Source of the DNA: JAJDZL01 sp965221175
GTDB lineage: Bacteria > Pseudomonadota > Gammaproteobacteria > Arenicellales > JAJDZL01
Assembly (NCBI GenBank): GCA_965221175.1
Contig: OZ244867.1
Location: forward strand, 1,798,001-1,862,000
Reading direction: 5' to 3'
Length of the DNA: 64,000 nucleotides
Under the pieces are notes generated by a model. That model had not been told where the DNA came from. It searched no databases and worked only from the letters and a program-made list of their open reading frames with translations. Below, piece by piece: positions 9,489 to 18,920 of this stretch (positions within the stretch are counted from its first letter, which is position 1; every line of letters starts with the position of its first letter). The translations under genes and the position numbers were made by a program.

Positions 9489-10572
9489 CCAAATTCTCTT
9501 GACTGCTTGTCTTTAAGGAAGAGTTATCTACGAGATGTCTATTGGAACGAGTGTTCCAACGTCCCTGACGATCTGAGAGGCGAGTAAATCGAGAATGAAT
9601 GAATGCTCCAGCGATACCTTTCGGAAACACCAAAACGACAATGATGAGCAATATGCCAATTAAAAAGAAATTATCTATTGCACTTTGATATCCCAAACCA
9701 ATGGTCAAAGCCACTAGAACAGTGGAACCAATCATGGGGCCCAGCAAGGTCCCAAGGCCGCCGACAATTGTCCAAATTATTATCTCTGCAGATTGGTTGA
9801 GATTGAATAACGCCGGTGTAACTATACCCGCCCAATTGGCATAGAGGACACCTGCCAATGCCGCAAGCCCGCCGCCTATTGCAAAAATCGCTGTCTTATA
9901 CAGACGTACATCATATCCAGCGAATTCGACTCGCTGTTCATTTTCCCGTATGGCCACTATCACTCGACCGAAGTGCGATTGCAGCAGCCAGCGACAAAAC
10001 ATCCACGCAACCACCAGAAATACGCCGGAAACAGTGTAGAAAACAGCGTCGGGGAGGTAGGATAGATTACCCCATGGATAATCTAGTGTTGGAAATCCTG
10101 GAATACCATTGAAGCCACCAAGTCGCGCGGATCCAATGTAATATTCTGGCCCCGCGGTGGAGTTCATGAAACGATTGAGAATGAGTGTAAAAACAAGCGT
10201 GACTACTGCCAGATAGACATCTCCCAGACGACCATAAAACATCGCCGCACCAAATACTGAAATCACAATAACCGAAAAAATCACCGCCAGCAACAATGAA
10301 AACCATGGCATTCCCATATTGGTAACAATAATCACGTAGGCGTAGGCACCGATTCCAAAAAATGCACCTTGACCGAAACAAAGTATCCCGCCAAATCCCC
10401 ATATCAGCCCCAAACTGACTGCTAGCAGCGCATAGATGCAAAATAGCGCCAGCGTATAAGTGCCAGCAAAGAAAGGTGCGAGCAATAAAATTGGAACGCC
10501 AAATGCCAAAGGTACCAACACGATATGCGAGAATCGATTTCGTTGAAAAATCACTTTCCACCCCGTTGCCAT
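9478..10572 (-). CDS. LivM/UrtC-type ABC transporter permease
   Basis: This inner-membrane permease of the amide/branched-chain amino acid-type importer is strongly hydrophobic with about 9-10 membrane spans. It carries the family stretch LLAVSLGLIWGFGGILCFGQGAFFGIGAYA near the N-terminus and the EAA-like loop around IRENEQRVEFAGYDV. The frame is open to 10767, but the region above 10572 is not membrane-like and is only the shadow of the upstream gene. ATG 10572 or GTG 10554 are the realistic starts. The GTG forms a GTGA overlap with the stop of the LivH-type gene and has GGTGG just upstream. About 45 residues at the C-terminus are polar and lack similarity I recognise. Confidence 0.9.
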   Translation of the reverse strand: MATGWKVIFQRNRFSHIVLVPLAFGVPILLLAPFFAGTYTLALFCIYALLAVSLGLIWGFGGILCFGQGAFFGIGAYAYVIIVTNMGMPWFSLLLAVIFSVIVISVFGAAMFYGRLGDVYLAVVTLVFTLILNRFMNSTAGPEYYIGSARLGGFNGIPGFPTLDYPWGNLSYLPDAVFYTVSGVFLVVAWMFCRWLLQSHFGRVIVAIRENEQRVEFAGYDVRLYKTAIFAIGGGLAALAGVLYANWAGIVTPALFNLNQSAEIIIWTIVGGLGTLLGPMIGSTVLVALTIGLGYQSAIDNFFLIGILLIIVVLVFPKGIAGAFIHSRFTRLSDRQGRWNTRSNRHLVDNSSLKTSSQENLDGR

Positions 10573-11417
10573 AAGCTGGAAATTCCGGACGGCAGCAGAC
10601 GTAACAGAATAAGTGCAGTAATCAGTAGTGCGATACCACCAGATGCGGAACTGAACAGGAATGCAGCAGCCGAAGAAACCAGTCCGAGAATACCTGCGCT
10701 TGCCAGAGTACCCAATAGCGGCGCCGTCCCACCAGTTATCACTGTGATAAACGCATCGGCAATCCAAGTCGCGCCGCTGAAGGGAGAAACACCTGTTGTC
10801 GGCGCCAGTACACCGCCGGCAAGTCCCGCCAACATACCACCAGCGACGAATGTCAGCATATAAATTCGTTTTACGGGATACCCAAACGCCTGGGTCATAT
10901 CCCGATTTTCAATCGCAGCCCGCGCAATCCGTCCATAAATGCTGCCAAACAGCATCCAAGCAACGAGAACCGCAACTGCAGTCGTAGTAAGGATAATGAA
11001 CAGGTTGTATGCGTTGGCTTGATACACGCCTATGGGAATAGAACCAATATCAACCGCTACTCCTTCAGTAGTGTTTCCGAATATCATGGTCAATCCGCCA
11101 GCCATTGCAAGGCTCAACCCCCAAGTCGCCAACATGGTATAGACTAACCGCCCATAAAGAAACCGGATGATTAAGCGTTCGACTATAACGCTCCATATGC
11201 CAACTACAATGGGTGACACTACAAGCATGGCGAACCAGATATTCAGTCCCGCCTGCGAAGCTACAACTGTTGCATAGCCACCAAGTGTTATGAATTCGCC
11301 ATGTGCGAGGTTGATTACTCGCATCATGCCGAACACGAGCGCGAGCCCAAATGAGATTAGAGCAAGAGTGGCGATCGCGTACACGATCTGAATGACAAAA
11401 ATAAGGACTATATCCAT
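10551..11417 (-). CDS. LivH/UrtB-type ABC transporter permease
   Basis: This is the first inner-membrane permease of the HAAT importer, 288 residues, the normal LivH length. It starts MDIVLIFVIQIVYAIATLAL and contains the hallmark GLALVFGMMRVINLAHGEF, plus the cytoplasmic coupling region AAIENRDMTQAFGYPV. The ATG at 11417 has AAGGAG about 14 nt upstream, which is rather distant. It sits between the binding-protein gene (203-nt gap) and the LivM-type gene (overlap), supporting one transporter operon. Confidence 0.94.
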   Translation of the reverse strand: MDIVLIFVIQIVYAIATLALISFGLALVFGMMRVINLAHGEFITLGGYATVVASQAGLNIWFAMLVVSPIVVGIWSVIVERLIIRFLYGRLVYTMLATWGLSLAMAGGLTMIFGNTTEGVAVDIGSIPIGVYQANAYNLFIILTTTAVAVLVAWMLFGSIYGRIARAAIENRDMTQAFGYPVKRIYMLTFVAGGMLAGLAGGVLAPTTGVSPFSGATWIADAFITVITGGTAPLLGTLASAGILGLVSSAAAFLFSSASGGIALLITALILLRLLPSGISSLWQRGGK

Positions 11418-11620
11418 CGCTGGTTTTGCAACTCCTTGAAGATATTGCCCGTATTCGGGTCCAAGCCAGGTATTACACCTTGATAGAAAAGGTGCGACTC
11501 TCGAACTTACGAAAAATCAAGATTCTCTTTTGCCACTCATCCGAAGATATAGACTGGATACTTTCCCAACAGTTAGGATAGGATGGCGGCCGAAAGCGCC
11601 GCCATCCATTTACTACCAAG

Positions 11621-12856
11621 TCAGAGAGTGATCTCGTGCTGAACATTTGAGTCAGGATTTTCTACCAAATTACAAACTGTTTGCGTATCCACAGGTTCTC
11701 TTTGGGTAAAACTGCGCAGAATGTTCATCTTCTGTTCTTGAATCTCCATAACATGGATATCCAGCTTGCAATGATGCGTCGCCCGATCCATCTCGACTCG
11801 CCCGGATGGACCGTCAATATACGACCCACCTTCAAGAACGGCAGTTATCGCCTCGCGTTCTACAGAACCTGCCTTTCTGACAGCATCCGCCCACAAAAGA
11901 ATGCCCTGATATTGAGACACAGCAATTTCATGAACATCGTCTGTATTGCCATATTTGGCAGTCCATGCTTCCAGAAAAGATTTATTCTGGGGACTATCGT
12001 TCTCGGGAGCCCAATTGTTGGCAACCAGCATGCCGTTGCTTTGTACGGCCGGCAACACTTTGTGCTCATTACCAACTCCAAATGTTGTTGAGATAAGGTG
12101 GGCATCTGGATTTGCAGCCATACCAGAACCAAGCCACTCGCTGTAGAAACTCAGTTGCGCAGCACCTACAAGAACAGACACCACTAAATCGCTGCCGGCT
12201 TCCTGGATTTTGGCAATGACAGCGGGAGCGAATTCTCCGTCTGCAAGATCAAAAAATTCGACCTGCACATCAGTCACACCATTCTGTCTTGCATATTGAT
12301 TCACCCATGCAGCGGTAATCTGTCCGTAATTGTAGTTGGCCGCCAGTACGTATAGTTTTTTTGCTCCGTATGCATTCATGGCATGAGGAATCAGTGCTTC
12401 AACCTGCTGTGCCGGTGTAGTCCCGGTTACGAATATATTTCTATCACAAACCCCACCTTCATACAGCACATTGTAGAAATAGGGTATTTGGCGCTGGCGG
12501 AGAGTCTGTCTAATCGCCTCTCGAGACGCCGATAGAATTCCACCATGAAAAACATCCAAACCCTCTCTGACCATTTGATTGGCGAAAGTTGTATAGTTCG
12601 CCATGTCTGACTGGGTATCGCGGAATACGATTTCGATTTCGCGACCGTTTAGCCCTCCAGCATCATTAATTGAATCAACCGCCAGCCTAGAGGCCTTTTC
12701 CATGGGAGATCCATAGGCACTAAATGGCCCTGAAGTATCAAGTAGCATACCCATCTTTATTGGGTTTGATTGCGCCCGCGAAATATAAGGCATTGCCAGT
12801 ACGGCGCTGGCCGCGGAACCAGCACCAATTAGAAACTTACGTCGTTCTTTTTTCAT
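11621..12856 (-). CDS. UrtA/AmiC-like periplasmic substrate-binding protein with Tat signal
   Basis: This is the solute receptor of the importer. The N-terminus MKKERRKFLIGAGSAAS has a twin-arginine motif (RRKFL), a hydrophobic stretch and a likely signal peptidase cut after SRAQ, so it is probably exported folded. The rest (411 aa in total) is a type I periplasmic-binding fold of the Peripla_BP_5 class that includes urea and short-chain amide receptors. Examples are GMLLDTSGPFSAYG, the ligand-region phrase YFYNVLYEGGVCD, and YVLAANYNYGQ. GGAG lies 6 nt before the ATG. It follows the flotillin-like gene by 29 nt. Substrate cannot be fixed from sequence, but the linked amidase suggests an amide. 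Confidence 0.92.
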   Translation of the reverse strand: MKKERRKFLIGAGSAASAVLAMPYISRAQSNPIKMGMLLDTSGPFSAYGSPMEKASRLAVDSINDAGGLNGREIEIVFRDTQSDMANYTTFANQMVREGLDVFHGGILSASREAIRQTLRQRQIPYFYNVLYEGGVCDRNIFVTGTTPAQQVEALIPHAMNAYGAKKLYVLAANYNYGQITAAWVNQYARQNGVTDVQVEFFDLADGEFAPAVIAKIQEAGSDLVVSVLVGAAQLSFYSEWLGSGMAANPDAHLISTTFGVGNEHKVLPAVQSNGMLVANNWAPENDSPQNKSFLEAWTAKYGNTDDVHEIAVSQYQGILLWADAVRKAGSVEREAITAVLEGGSYIDGPSGRVEMDRATHHCKLDIHVMEIQEQKMNILRSFTQREPVDTQTVCNLVENPDSNVQHEITL

Positions 12857-12885
12857 TTCACTCTCCGTGACGTTGATATAGGTAT

Positions 12886-14454
12886 TCAGGATTTTGATTT
12901 GTCGTCGTGGTCAGATTCCCCGTTCGGTTCGGGAATGATTTGCGTGCCTACGGCTTCACCCAACTTGCGAATCGCAGGCATTCGAAAAGCAAGATCAAGG
13001 ATATCGTCAACTGCTGAGCCCAAGCCACTCCCATTACGACCGCGCTTTGATTTACCCGATAATCCCGATACATTATTGATGCGAATTTCTCCAATCTTTT
13101 TAAGTGGACGAGCCATATTCGCAGCCATTTCAGGAAGAATTCGCATTCGATGCTCTTCGAGTTTCATTGCAATGAGAGGAGCGCTGATGGTATTTTCCGC
13201 TGCGATCATAGCGGTTCGCTCTTCTGCTCGAATTGCGGTTACTTTTCGCTGTCTTTCATTCTGCAGAGATGCTATTTTGTCTTCATTTTCAGCATTTACC
13301 ATTGCAGCGGTTGCCGCCCCCCTAGCCTGTGCCAATGCCAATGCCGCTTCCTGATCAGCCTTCAGAGCAGCTACTACACCGTCACTCTCAATAGTCAACC
13401 GCTCTTTTTCGTGTTTCACTTCTTCTTCAGCAGCAATCACAGATTTACGACTTAACTCGGCTTTTGACAGAGCTATGGCTTCTTCGCTACGACGAACAGC
13501 CAACTCAATCTGGCTGTTTATTCGAGCTTCTTCAACCGCTTGAAGCGCAAGAACTTCTTTCTGTCTCAGGTCTTGATCGCGTTCGATCTCCGCACGTCGA
13601 AGATCTCCCTCTCTAACAAGGCGGGCACGTCCCGATGCAGACTCAGCCTGCTCTCTTTCTTCAGCAGTTCGACGGGAAATCTCTGCATTCAGCTGTTCCG
13701 TCTTGATGTTTTTTACCGACTCCGCTTCTTCACGCTCAAGTTCCAAAGCCAATCTGTTTTTGATATTTTCAAGTTCAGTTCGTCGTACGGCAGTATCAGC
13801 ATTCGCTTCAATCTCCTTACGCTCCCGTCGGTTCGTGGCGATGATTTCCGCTAGGCGGCGCATTCCGACCGCGTTAAATGCATTGTTCTCATCCAATGCA
13901 GCGAAGGGCGTCTGATCAAATTGAGTGACGGATATGGATTCAAGCCGCAATCCAATGTCTTCCATACCAAGACGTAAGATTTCGGCAACCTCACTCGCAA
14001 ATGCATGGCGATTTTCATGTAGATCATCCATCGTGCGAGTTGCTGCGACGGCTTGTAGTGCATCGATGAAGCGGCCATGTAGGAAATCACCCAGACGCTC
14101 AGCGGAAAGTGATCTTGCGCCGATCGTTTGAGCTGCTGTAGCAATTCCTGCCAGAGTAGGTACTACCCTAACATGGAATGACACGTTGATGTCCACACGC
14201 AGACGATCGCCGGTAATAAGGGATTTTTCGCCATGGAGTGAAATGTCGATATATACAGTTCGCATATCTACGACTTCAACTTGATGCAGGAATGGAAGCA
14301 CCAAACATCCTGCGTCCATAACAATCTTCTGGCCGCCGGCGCCGGTTCGAATTAACGTACGGTCGCGCGACCCTTTGTGATAGAAACGATTCAAAATAAC
14401 AATCAGAATCGTTGCGACAAGCAGTACCAGAACAATGGCAACAAACCAAGCCAT
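12886..14454 (-). CDS. Flotillin/YqiK-like SPFH membrane protein
   Basis: This 522-residue protein has an N-terminal membrane anchor (MAWFVAIVLVLLVATILIV), an SPFH/band-7 domain (about 40-190) and a long Glu/Arg/Ala-rich coiled coil (about 200-430) typical of flotillins. These scaffolds form membrane microdomains. The frame extends to 14493, but ATG 14454 has a near-perfect AAGGAGG 6 nt upstream and is clearly the start. It lies directly ahead of the transporter genes on the same strand, which is unusual: a flotillin is not a standard part of HAAT importers. It may organise the permease complex or be a passenger. An IS-type transposase is inserted upstream, possibly separating it from its original promoter. 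Confidence 0.88.
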   Translation of the reverse strand: MAWFVAIVLVLLVATILIVILNRFYHKGSRDRTLIRTGAGGQKIVMDAGCLVLPFLHQVEVVDMRTVYIDISLHGEKSLITGDRLRVDINVSFHVRVVPTLAGIATAAQTIGARSLSAERLGDFLHGRFIDALQAVAATRTMDDLHENRHAFASEVAEILRLGMEDIGLRLESISVTQFDQTPFAALDENNAFNAVGMRRLAEIIATNRRERKEIEANADTAVRRTELENIKNRLALELEREEAESVKNIKTEQLNAEISRRTAEEREQAESASGRARLVREGDLRRAEIERDQDLRQKEVLALQAVEEARINSQIELAVRRSEEAIALSKAELSRKSVIAAEEEVKHEKERLTIESDGVVAALKADQEAALALAQARGAATAAMVNAENEDKIASLQNERQRKVTAIRAEERTAMIAAENTISAPLIAMKLEEHRMRILPEMAANMARPLKKIGEIRINNVSGLSGKSKRGRNGSGLGSAVDDILDLAFRMPAIRKLGEAVGTQIIPEPNGESDHDDKSKS

Positions 14455-14856
14455 ATCTGTCCTCCTTAGACCATCAGACACCAAAGCGTCCAATCCGAAT
14501 TAACACCAATCAGTTGCGTTAGCAACAATTACTACACCGAACTTAACTTTCCGCAACGTTTGCACAGAATTAGAAAACTGTTCGATCAGTTGTTATTTTC
14601 TAACAGCGGATATTAGTTGTCAAGTAAATTATTTCAATAGCAACTATTTTATTAGATTAACCTGAAGTTCCAGACTGATTTTGCCGTTTTGGCAATGTAA
14701 CTCTTTGAAATAGTATAATATTTCCTGTAAATTACGGACGATATATTTTCGTATTGTAGGCAGTAAAATGTTATTTACCCTGTAATGCTTTTCTTCTATT
14801 GTGTATAATCCCTCCTATCTTATTCCGATTTCCTTCTATTCTTTTGTAGGCACGCA
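14455..14856. other. AT-rich gene-free stretch holding the left flank of the IS element
   Basis: It contains the upstream region of the flotillin gene and the left flank of the transposase gene. TGTAGGCAG at 14755-14763 recurs in direct orientation at 16615-16623 beyond the transposase. No inverted terminal repeats could be identified by eye, so the element boundary remains open. Confidence 0.4.
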
Positions 14857-16602
14857 ATGCCCAAACAACTTCCCCCTATGCACCTCAGTATCGTTCACTC
14901 TAAACGCGGCGGCAAATCCTACCGCACCGTGCTGGTCAGAAGCAGCTACCGCGATAAAAACGGCAAATCCCAAAAGAAAACCCATGCCAACCTCACGCAT
15001 CTTCCGCCGCATTGGATTGAACTGATCCGCGGCCTTTCGAAGGGCCAACAATACGTCGACGTCAATGACGCTTTTGACATCCTCGGGGTGCGCAAGCACG
15101 GCGCCGTCGAAGCGGTGCTGCGTGCATTCCAACAACTGGGCCTGACTTCCTTGATTGCCAGCCAGCCACAACGCAACCGTGATCTGGTCTGTGCCTTGAT
15201 TGGTGCTCGAATCATTCGCCCGCACACCAAGCTGGCCACTTGCCGCTGGTGGCACGACACCACCTTGCCCCAACACTTCGGTGTCGAAGACGCCGACGTC
15301 GATGAACTGTATGGTGCCATGGACTGGCTGTTGACGCGTCAAAACGTGATTGAAGGCAAACTGGTGCGCCGCCATCTGCAGCCCGGCGGGTTAGCCTTGT
15401 TCGATCTGAGCTCCAGCTATTTTGAAGGCACCGAATGTCCCTTGGCCGAATACGGCTATAGTCGCGACGGCAAATCCGGCAAGCTACAGGTGAATTTTGG
15501 ATTGCTGTGCGATCGCAAAGGTCGACCTTTGTCGGTGACGGTGTGTCGGGGGAATTTGCGTGACAGTCAAACGCTGTTGCCGCAGGTGCAACAGCTGCGA
15601 CAACGTTTTGGCATTGCTCGGCTGGTGATCGCAGGGGATCGTGGCATGATCACCCAAGTGAATATTGATGCGCTGGACAAACTGGATGGCGTGGACTGGA
15701 TCACTGCGCTCAAAAGCGTGACGATTCGAAAGCTGGTAAAAAAGGGCACTTTGCCCTTGCAGCGTTTTGACGAAGTCAATCTGTTTGAGATATTCCATCC
15801 CGATTACCCTGGACAAAGACTGGTGGCGTGTCGCAATCGGCAACTGGCACAAAAACGCGCACACACCCGTGAATCGCTGCTGGCCGCCACCGAAGAGCAG
15901 TTAAGCGCAATCGAACAACGCGTCGCTGCCGGGCGACTGAAAGGGCGAGCCGAAATCGGTTTGAAAGTTGGCGAGAAGATCAACTCTCGGAAGATGAAAA
16001 AACATTTCATCTGCGAGATCTCGGAGCGCTCGTTTTCGTTTCGACGGAATTTATCAAGCATCGCTGCCGAAGCGGCACTGGACGGCATCTACGTGATTCG
16101 AACTTCACTGGACGAACAATCCATGAGCGCCACCGAGTGTGTCAGAAACTACAAGCGTCTATGCAATGTAGAGCGTGCCTTTCGCACCATCAAAACGATC
16201 AGTTTGCGGGTCCGGCCGATTCATCACCGCACCGCCGACCGGGTGCGGGCGCATATTTTCCTGTGCATGCTGGCCTACTATGTGGAGTGGCACATGCGTG
16301 AAGCCTGGCGCGAGTTGTTGTTCGCCGATCCGCATCTGCACGAGTTGACTGAAACCCGAGACCCGGTATTGCCGGCGAGTCGTTCGAGTGCGGCGCGCAA
16401 CAAAGTCGCCAACGCACGCCTGGAAGATGGCTCGGTGGCGTATTGTTTCCGCACGCTGATGGAACATCTCGAAACCATCACCGTCAACACCTGCCGAGCC
16501 AAATCGACGAACGTCGATGGCTTGCAATTCGAATTGACGTCAATGGCAAATTCCAAGCAGCAACAAGCTTTGGATTTGCTCAAGACCATCAACAAAGTTT
16601 GA
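14857..16602 (+). CDS. IS1634-family (IS4-like DDE) transposase
   Basis: This 581-residue cut-and-paste transposase begins with the family-like MHLSIVHSKRGGKSYRTVLVRSSYR. It shows DDE elements: an Asp in LVIAGDRGMITQVN (about residue 269), and the Tyr-Glu region YKRLCNVERAFRTIKT near residue 430, the typical Y-(2)-R-(3)-E-(6)-K-like signature. The full length fits the family and there is no frameshift, so it looks intact. Codon use is visibly more G/C-rich than in the neighbouring genes, supporting recent arrival. It is inserted on the plus strand inside a minus-strand cluster, between the AmiC-like gene and the flotillin gene. Confidence 0.92.
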   Translation: MPKQLPPMHLSIVHSKRGGKSYRTVLVRSSYRDKNGKSQKKTHANLTHLPPHWIELIRGLSKGQQYVDVNDAFDILGVRKHGAVEAVLRAFQQLGLTSLIASQPQRNRDLVCALIGARIIRPHTKLATCRWWHDTTLPQHFGVEDADVDELYGAMDWLLTRQNVIEGKLVRRHLQPGGLALFDLSSSYFEGTECPLAEYGYSRDGKSGKLQVNFGLLCDRKGRPLSVTVCRGNLRDSQTLLPQVQQLRQRFGIARLVIAGDRGMITQVNIDALDKLDGVDWITALKSVTIRKLVKKGTLPLQRFDEVNLFEIFHPDYPGQRLVACRNRQLAQKRAHTRESLLAATEEQLSAIEQRVAAGRLKGRAEIGLKVGEKINSRKMKKHFICEISERSFSFRRNLSSIAAEAALDGIYVIRTSLDEQSMSATECVRNYKRLCNVERAFRTIKTISLRVRPIHHRTADRVRAHIFLCMLAYYVEWHMREAWRELLFADPHLHELTETRDPVLPASRSSAARNKVANARLEDGSVAYCFRTLMEHLETITVNTCRAKSTNVDGLQFELTSMANSKQQQALDLLKTINKV

Positions 16603-16835
16603 TGGAATACCAAATGTAGGCAGAAAGGCTAAAAATTATTCTTTAAAAAACCTTGGTATCATCGGGGTTTGCTAGACAATATGCCTTCAAACTTCGGATT
16701 AACAGATTCGAATATGCGCACATGGATGCCACACCATTAATTTGAAGCAGATTGTCTACCCTGGAATAGGGGTAATTACGCAGGTCTACGGGGACTTGAA
16801 GGTAGTAAACCTTGTCTGATAGTATGTGAAAGTGA

Positions 16836-17984
16836 TTAGGTTATTGGGTTCAACACTCCCTGGAGTGAAAATTCGTGACCCTGAGCTTCCGCCAGGTAGA
16901 CTGAGTAGTCAACCGCGCCAACTCCGCTTTTCCAACGCGCACGTTTCGGTCCAGGAACTGACAGGCCTGCCACTGCTCCAGAAACCCTACTCTTTGCACC
17001 CAATTTGCTACTTTCCCAATAATCCTCACGCAGACAATTGGCAAGAAAATGAACACCCTCATATACCGATTCCGCAAGCGCATTGAGCGTTGGAGCTGAA
17101 TCTCCGAAATTCTGATGATAGGTTTCCTTGAACATGCCGTTAGCAGAGGACGGTATCTGACTGAAATAACCAGATGAGCAGTACAACCGTTCAGTATTGT
17201 GAGCACCTATTGCGAGCAACATGTTCTCCTCAACCGCACAGGACAGCCTCATTGTATGGCTAGCCAAACCAGCACTTGAAAATGCTCGATTGAATCTTAC
17301 GCTATCGTCACCTACCAACGACAGCAACACTACATCCGGCTGCAGGTCTTCCAAGTCCTGAAGTGAAATATCAAAATTTTGCGTGCCGAATGGATGATAG
17401 GTTTCGAGAATCACATCAGCTCCGACCATTCCAAGAAGCCAACGAGTCAGTTTGTGGCTGCGCCGAGGCCAGACATAGTCATTACCTATCAGTGCCCAGC
17501 GCCGAGCTCCTAGATGATTTCTGAACCAGGAAATTGCAGGAAATAACTGTGTTTCTGGAGTTTCACCAATACAACACACCCGACTAGAATTAACTCCACC
17601 CTCGTAGAGTGGGGTATAGATATAAGGAATTCTACCTTTCAGGCTTTGGGCTATGGCTTCGCGCACATCAGATGTATGCATTCCGGCGAGAGCGTCAATT
17701 TCACCGTCATCAACGAGACACTTTGCCTGTTCTGCAACAAACGACGGCTCGCCCCCAGCATCGACAATTCGTGCAACTAATTCAAGACCTGCGATTCCGC
17801 CGGTTCGATTAATCTCATAGACTGCCAATTCACCGCAGGAGCGACAAGACGGCCCCCATATTCCAGCTGGACCGCTCTGCGGAATAAACAATCCCAGTAC
17901 GAAATGATCGCGATCTGTAGGCAAGAAAAACTGTTGCCCCGTCAACTGACTGGCAAGACTGGGAATTACACGTCGCACACTCAT
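16836..17984 (-). CDS. AmiC-like cytoplasmic amide-binding sensor protein
   Basis: This is a type I periplasmic-binding-fold protein without a signal peptide, 382 residues, close to the 385 of Pseudomonas AmiC. AmiC senses amides and controls an antiterminator for amidase expression. Visible elements are LFIPQSGPAGIWGPS, the ligand-loop IPYIYTPLYEGGV (parallel to the exported receptor's VLYEGGV), and WALIGNDYVWPRRS, which resembles the AmiC segment with SDYIYPRES. It starts at ATG 17984. No AmiR-like antiterminator gene is present nearby; instead a MarR regulator is divergent. It is probably an intracellular ligand sensor for the amide cluster, though a soluble binding protein of another role cannot be excluded. 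Confidence 0.8.
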   Translation of the reverse strand: MSVRRVIPSLASQLTGQQFFLPTDRDHFVLGLFIPQSGPAGIWGPSCRSCGELAVYEINRTGGIAGLELVARIVDAGGEPSFVAEQAKCLVDDGEIDALAGMHTSDVREAIAQSLKGRIPYIYTPLYEGGVNSSRVCCIGETPETQLFPAISWFRNHLGARRWALIGNDYVWPRRSHKLTRWLLGMVGADVILETYHPFGTQNFDISLQDLEDLQPDVVLLSLVGDDSVRFNRAFSSAGLASHTMRLSCAVEENMLLAIGAHNTERLYCSSGYFSQIPSSANGMFKETYHQNFGDSAPTLNALAESVYEGVHFLANCLREDYWESSKLGAKSRVSGAVAGLSVPGPKRARWKSGVGAVDYSVYLAEAQGHEFSLQGVLNPIT

Positions 17985-18232
17985 CCTGCCTTGTTCCTCA
18001 AGTTTGCCTTCACAACATTGTCCTGTGTGAACTACACGCGCCAGTCACACATTTACACAGCGCAACATAGGTGTGTGGAAGATCAATATATGTTCTCCTT
18101 TTCTAGCACAACCCTACTAACACCCGTATGGTTACTGGCAAAACCCTTATAATGCAAATTGTATAGGAAAACACGGTTATTCTAATTTAACAATGAATAA
18201 CTCTTTGCTCGCTTCGGCTCGACGGAGAATTC

Positions 18233-18679
18233 ATGATGCGGAAGAAAACGGAAAAGGTCATCGAATCCGCTTACGTCGCGGTAAATACCAGATTTGAGGC
18301 GTGTCTGAACGCACAAGGCACAACAACAAACCGATGGCGGGTTATCGAATCGCTAAACGACAATCCCGGGCTAACACTAAAGGAGCTGTCACGTCAAACT
18401 GAAATAAAGATTCCTTCACTTTCAAAGCTAGTGGATCGTATGGTGCGAGATGCGCTTGTTCACCGAAAACAGAGTAGCGTTGACCGCCGTAGTATTCAGT
18501 TATACATCTCTGACTATGGTAAGGAAACACTGCAGCGATGCTTACCAGATATTGATGCTTTTCGAGCAACACTTGCGGAAATTTTAGACCCACATACGCA
18601 CTTGGTGTTGCAGCGTGTAGCGGGGATAGACCGGGAATCCATTTCAATTGCAACAACTTCAGCAGAGCATCTTCATTGA
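18233..18679 (+). CDS. MarR-family winged-helix transcriptional regulator
   Basis: This 148-residue DNA-binding protein has the MarR/SlyA pattern. Its winged helix includes LTLKELSRQTEIKIPSLSKL (recognition region, about 45-65), then VDRMVRDALVHRKQSSVDRRS, the wing with the conserved D-RR motif. N- and C-terminal helices would form the dimer interface. GGAGA precedes ATG 18233 (a second ATG is at 18236). It is divergent from the AmiC-like gene across 248 nt, the typical geometry for autoregulation and control of the neighbour. The intergenic region has TATAAT at 18148-18153 and an A/T-rich imperfect palindrome around 18149-18166 that could be an operator. Neither is proven. Confidence 0.88.
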   Translation: MMRKKTEKVIESAYVAVNTRFEACLNAQGTTTNRWRVIESLNDNPGLTLKELSRQTEIKIPSLSKLVDRMVRDALVHRKQSSVDRRSIQLYISDYGKETLQRCLPDIDAFRATLAEILDPHTHLVLQRVAGIDRESISIATTSAEHLH

Positions 18680-18688
18680 CTGAATTGT

Positions 18689-18723
18689 GAATTGTCTGCA
18701 TTATTGCAGAATTTTGTCAATTC
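18689..18723 (+). terminator. Hairpin after the MarR gene
   Basis: GAATTG and CAATTC arms enclose an inner CTGCA/TGCAG stem with a TTAT loop, 10 nt after the stop codon. AATTTTG follows the inner stem. It is a weak rho-independent-like terminator candidate. Confidence 0.4.
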
Positions 18724-18920
18724 AAATATGTAGAATCACGATTTGAAGATATTCAATTTATTGATGAATAGGTTTGCAGAACATCTTGTTTAGTTGACAA
18801 CGAATAGGAACACAAGCAATTTTGTGCATGCTGTTGCTAATGTGCGGCTGCTGATATTTACCTCCGTGATATGTGCCTAGACGGGGGGCGTGTTACTGAT
18901 GGTTCCTGCATTGAAAGGTG

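Noticed and set aside
10573..10767. N-terminal extension of the LivM-type permease
   Set aside because: The segment is not membrane-like and lies wholly within the LivH-type gene in another frame.
14497..16835. Terminal inverted repeats for the IS1634-type element
   Set aside because: No pair of matching inverted ends was found by eye; only a 9-bp direct repeat, so boundaries are not given.
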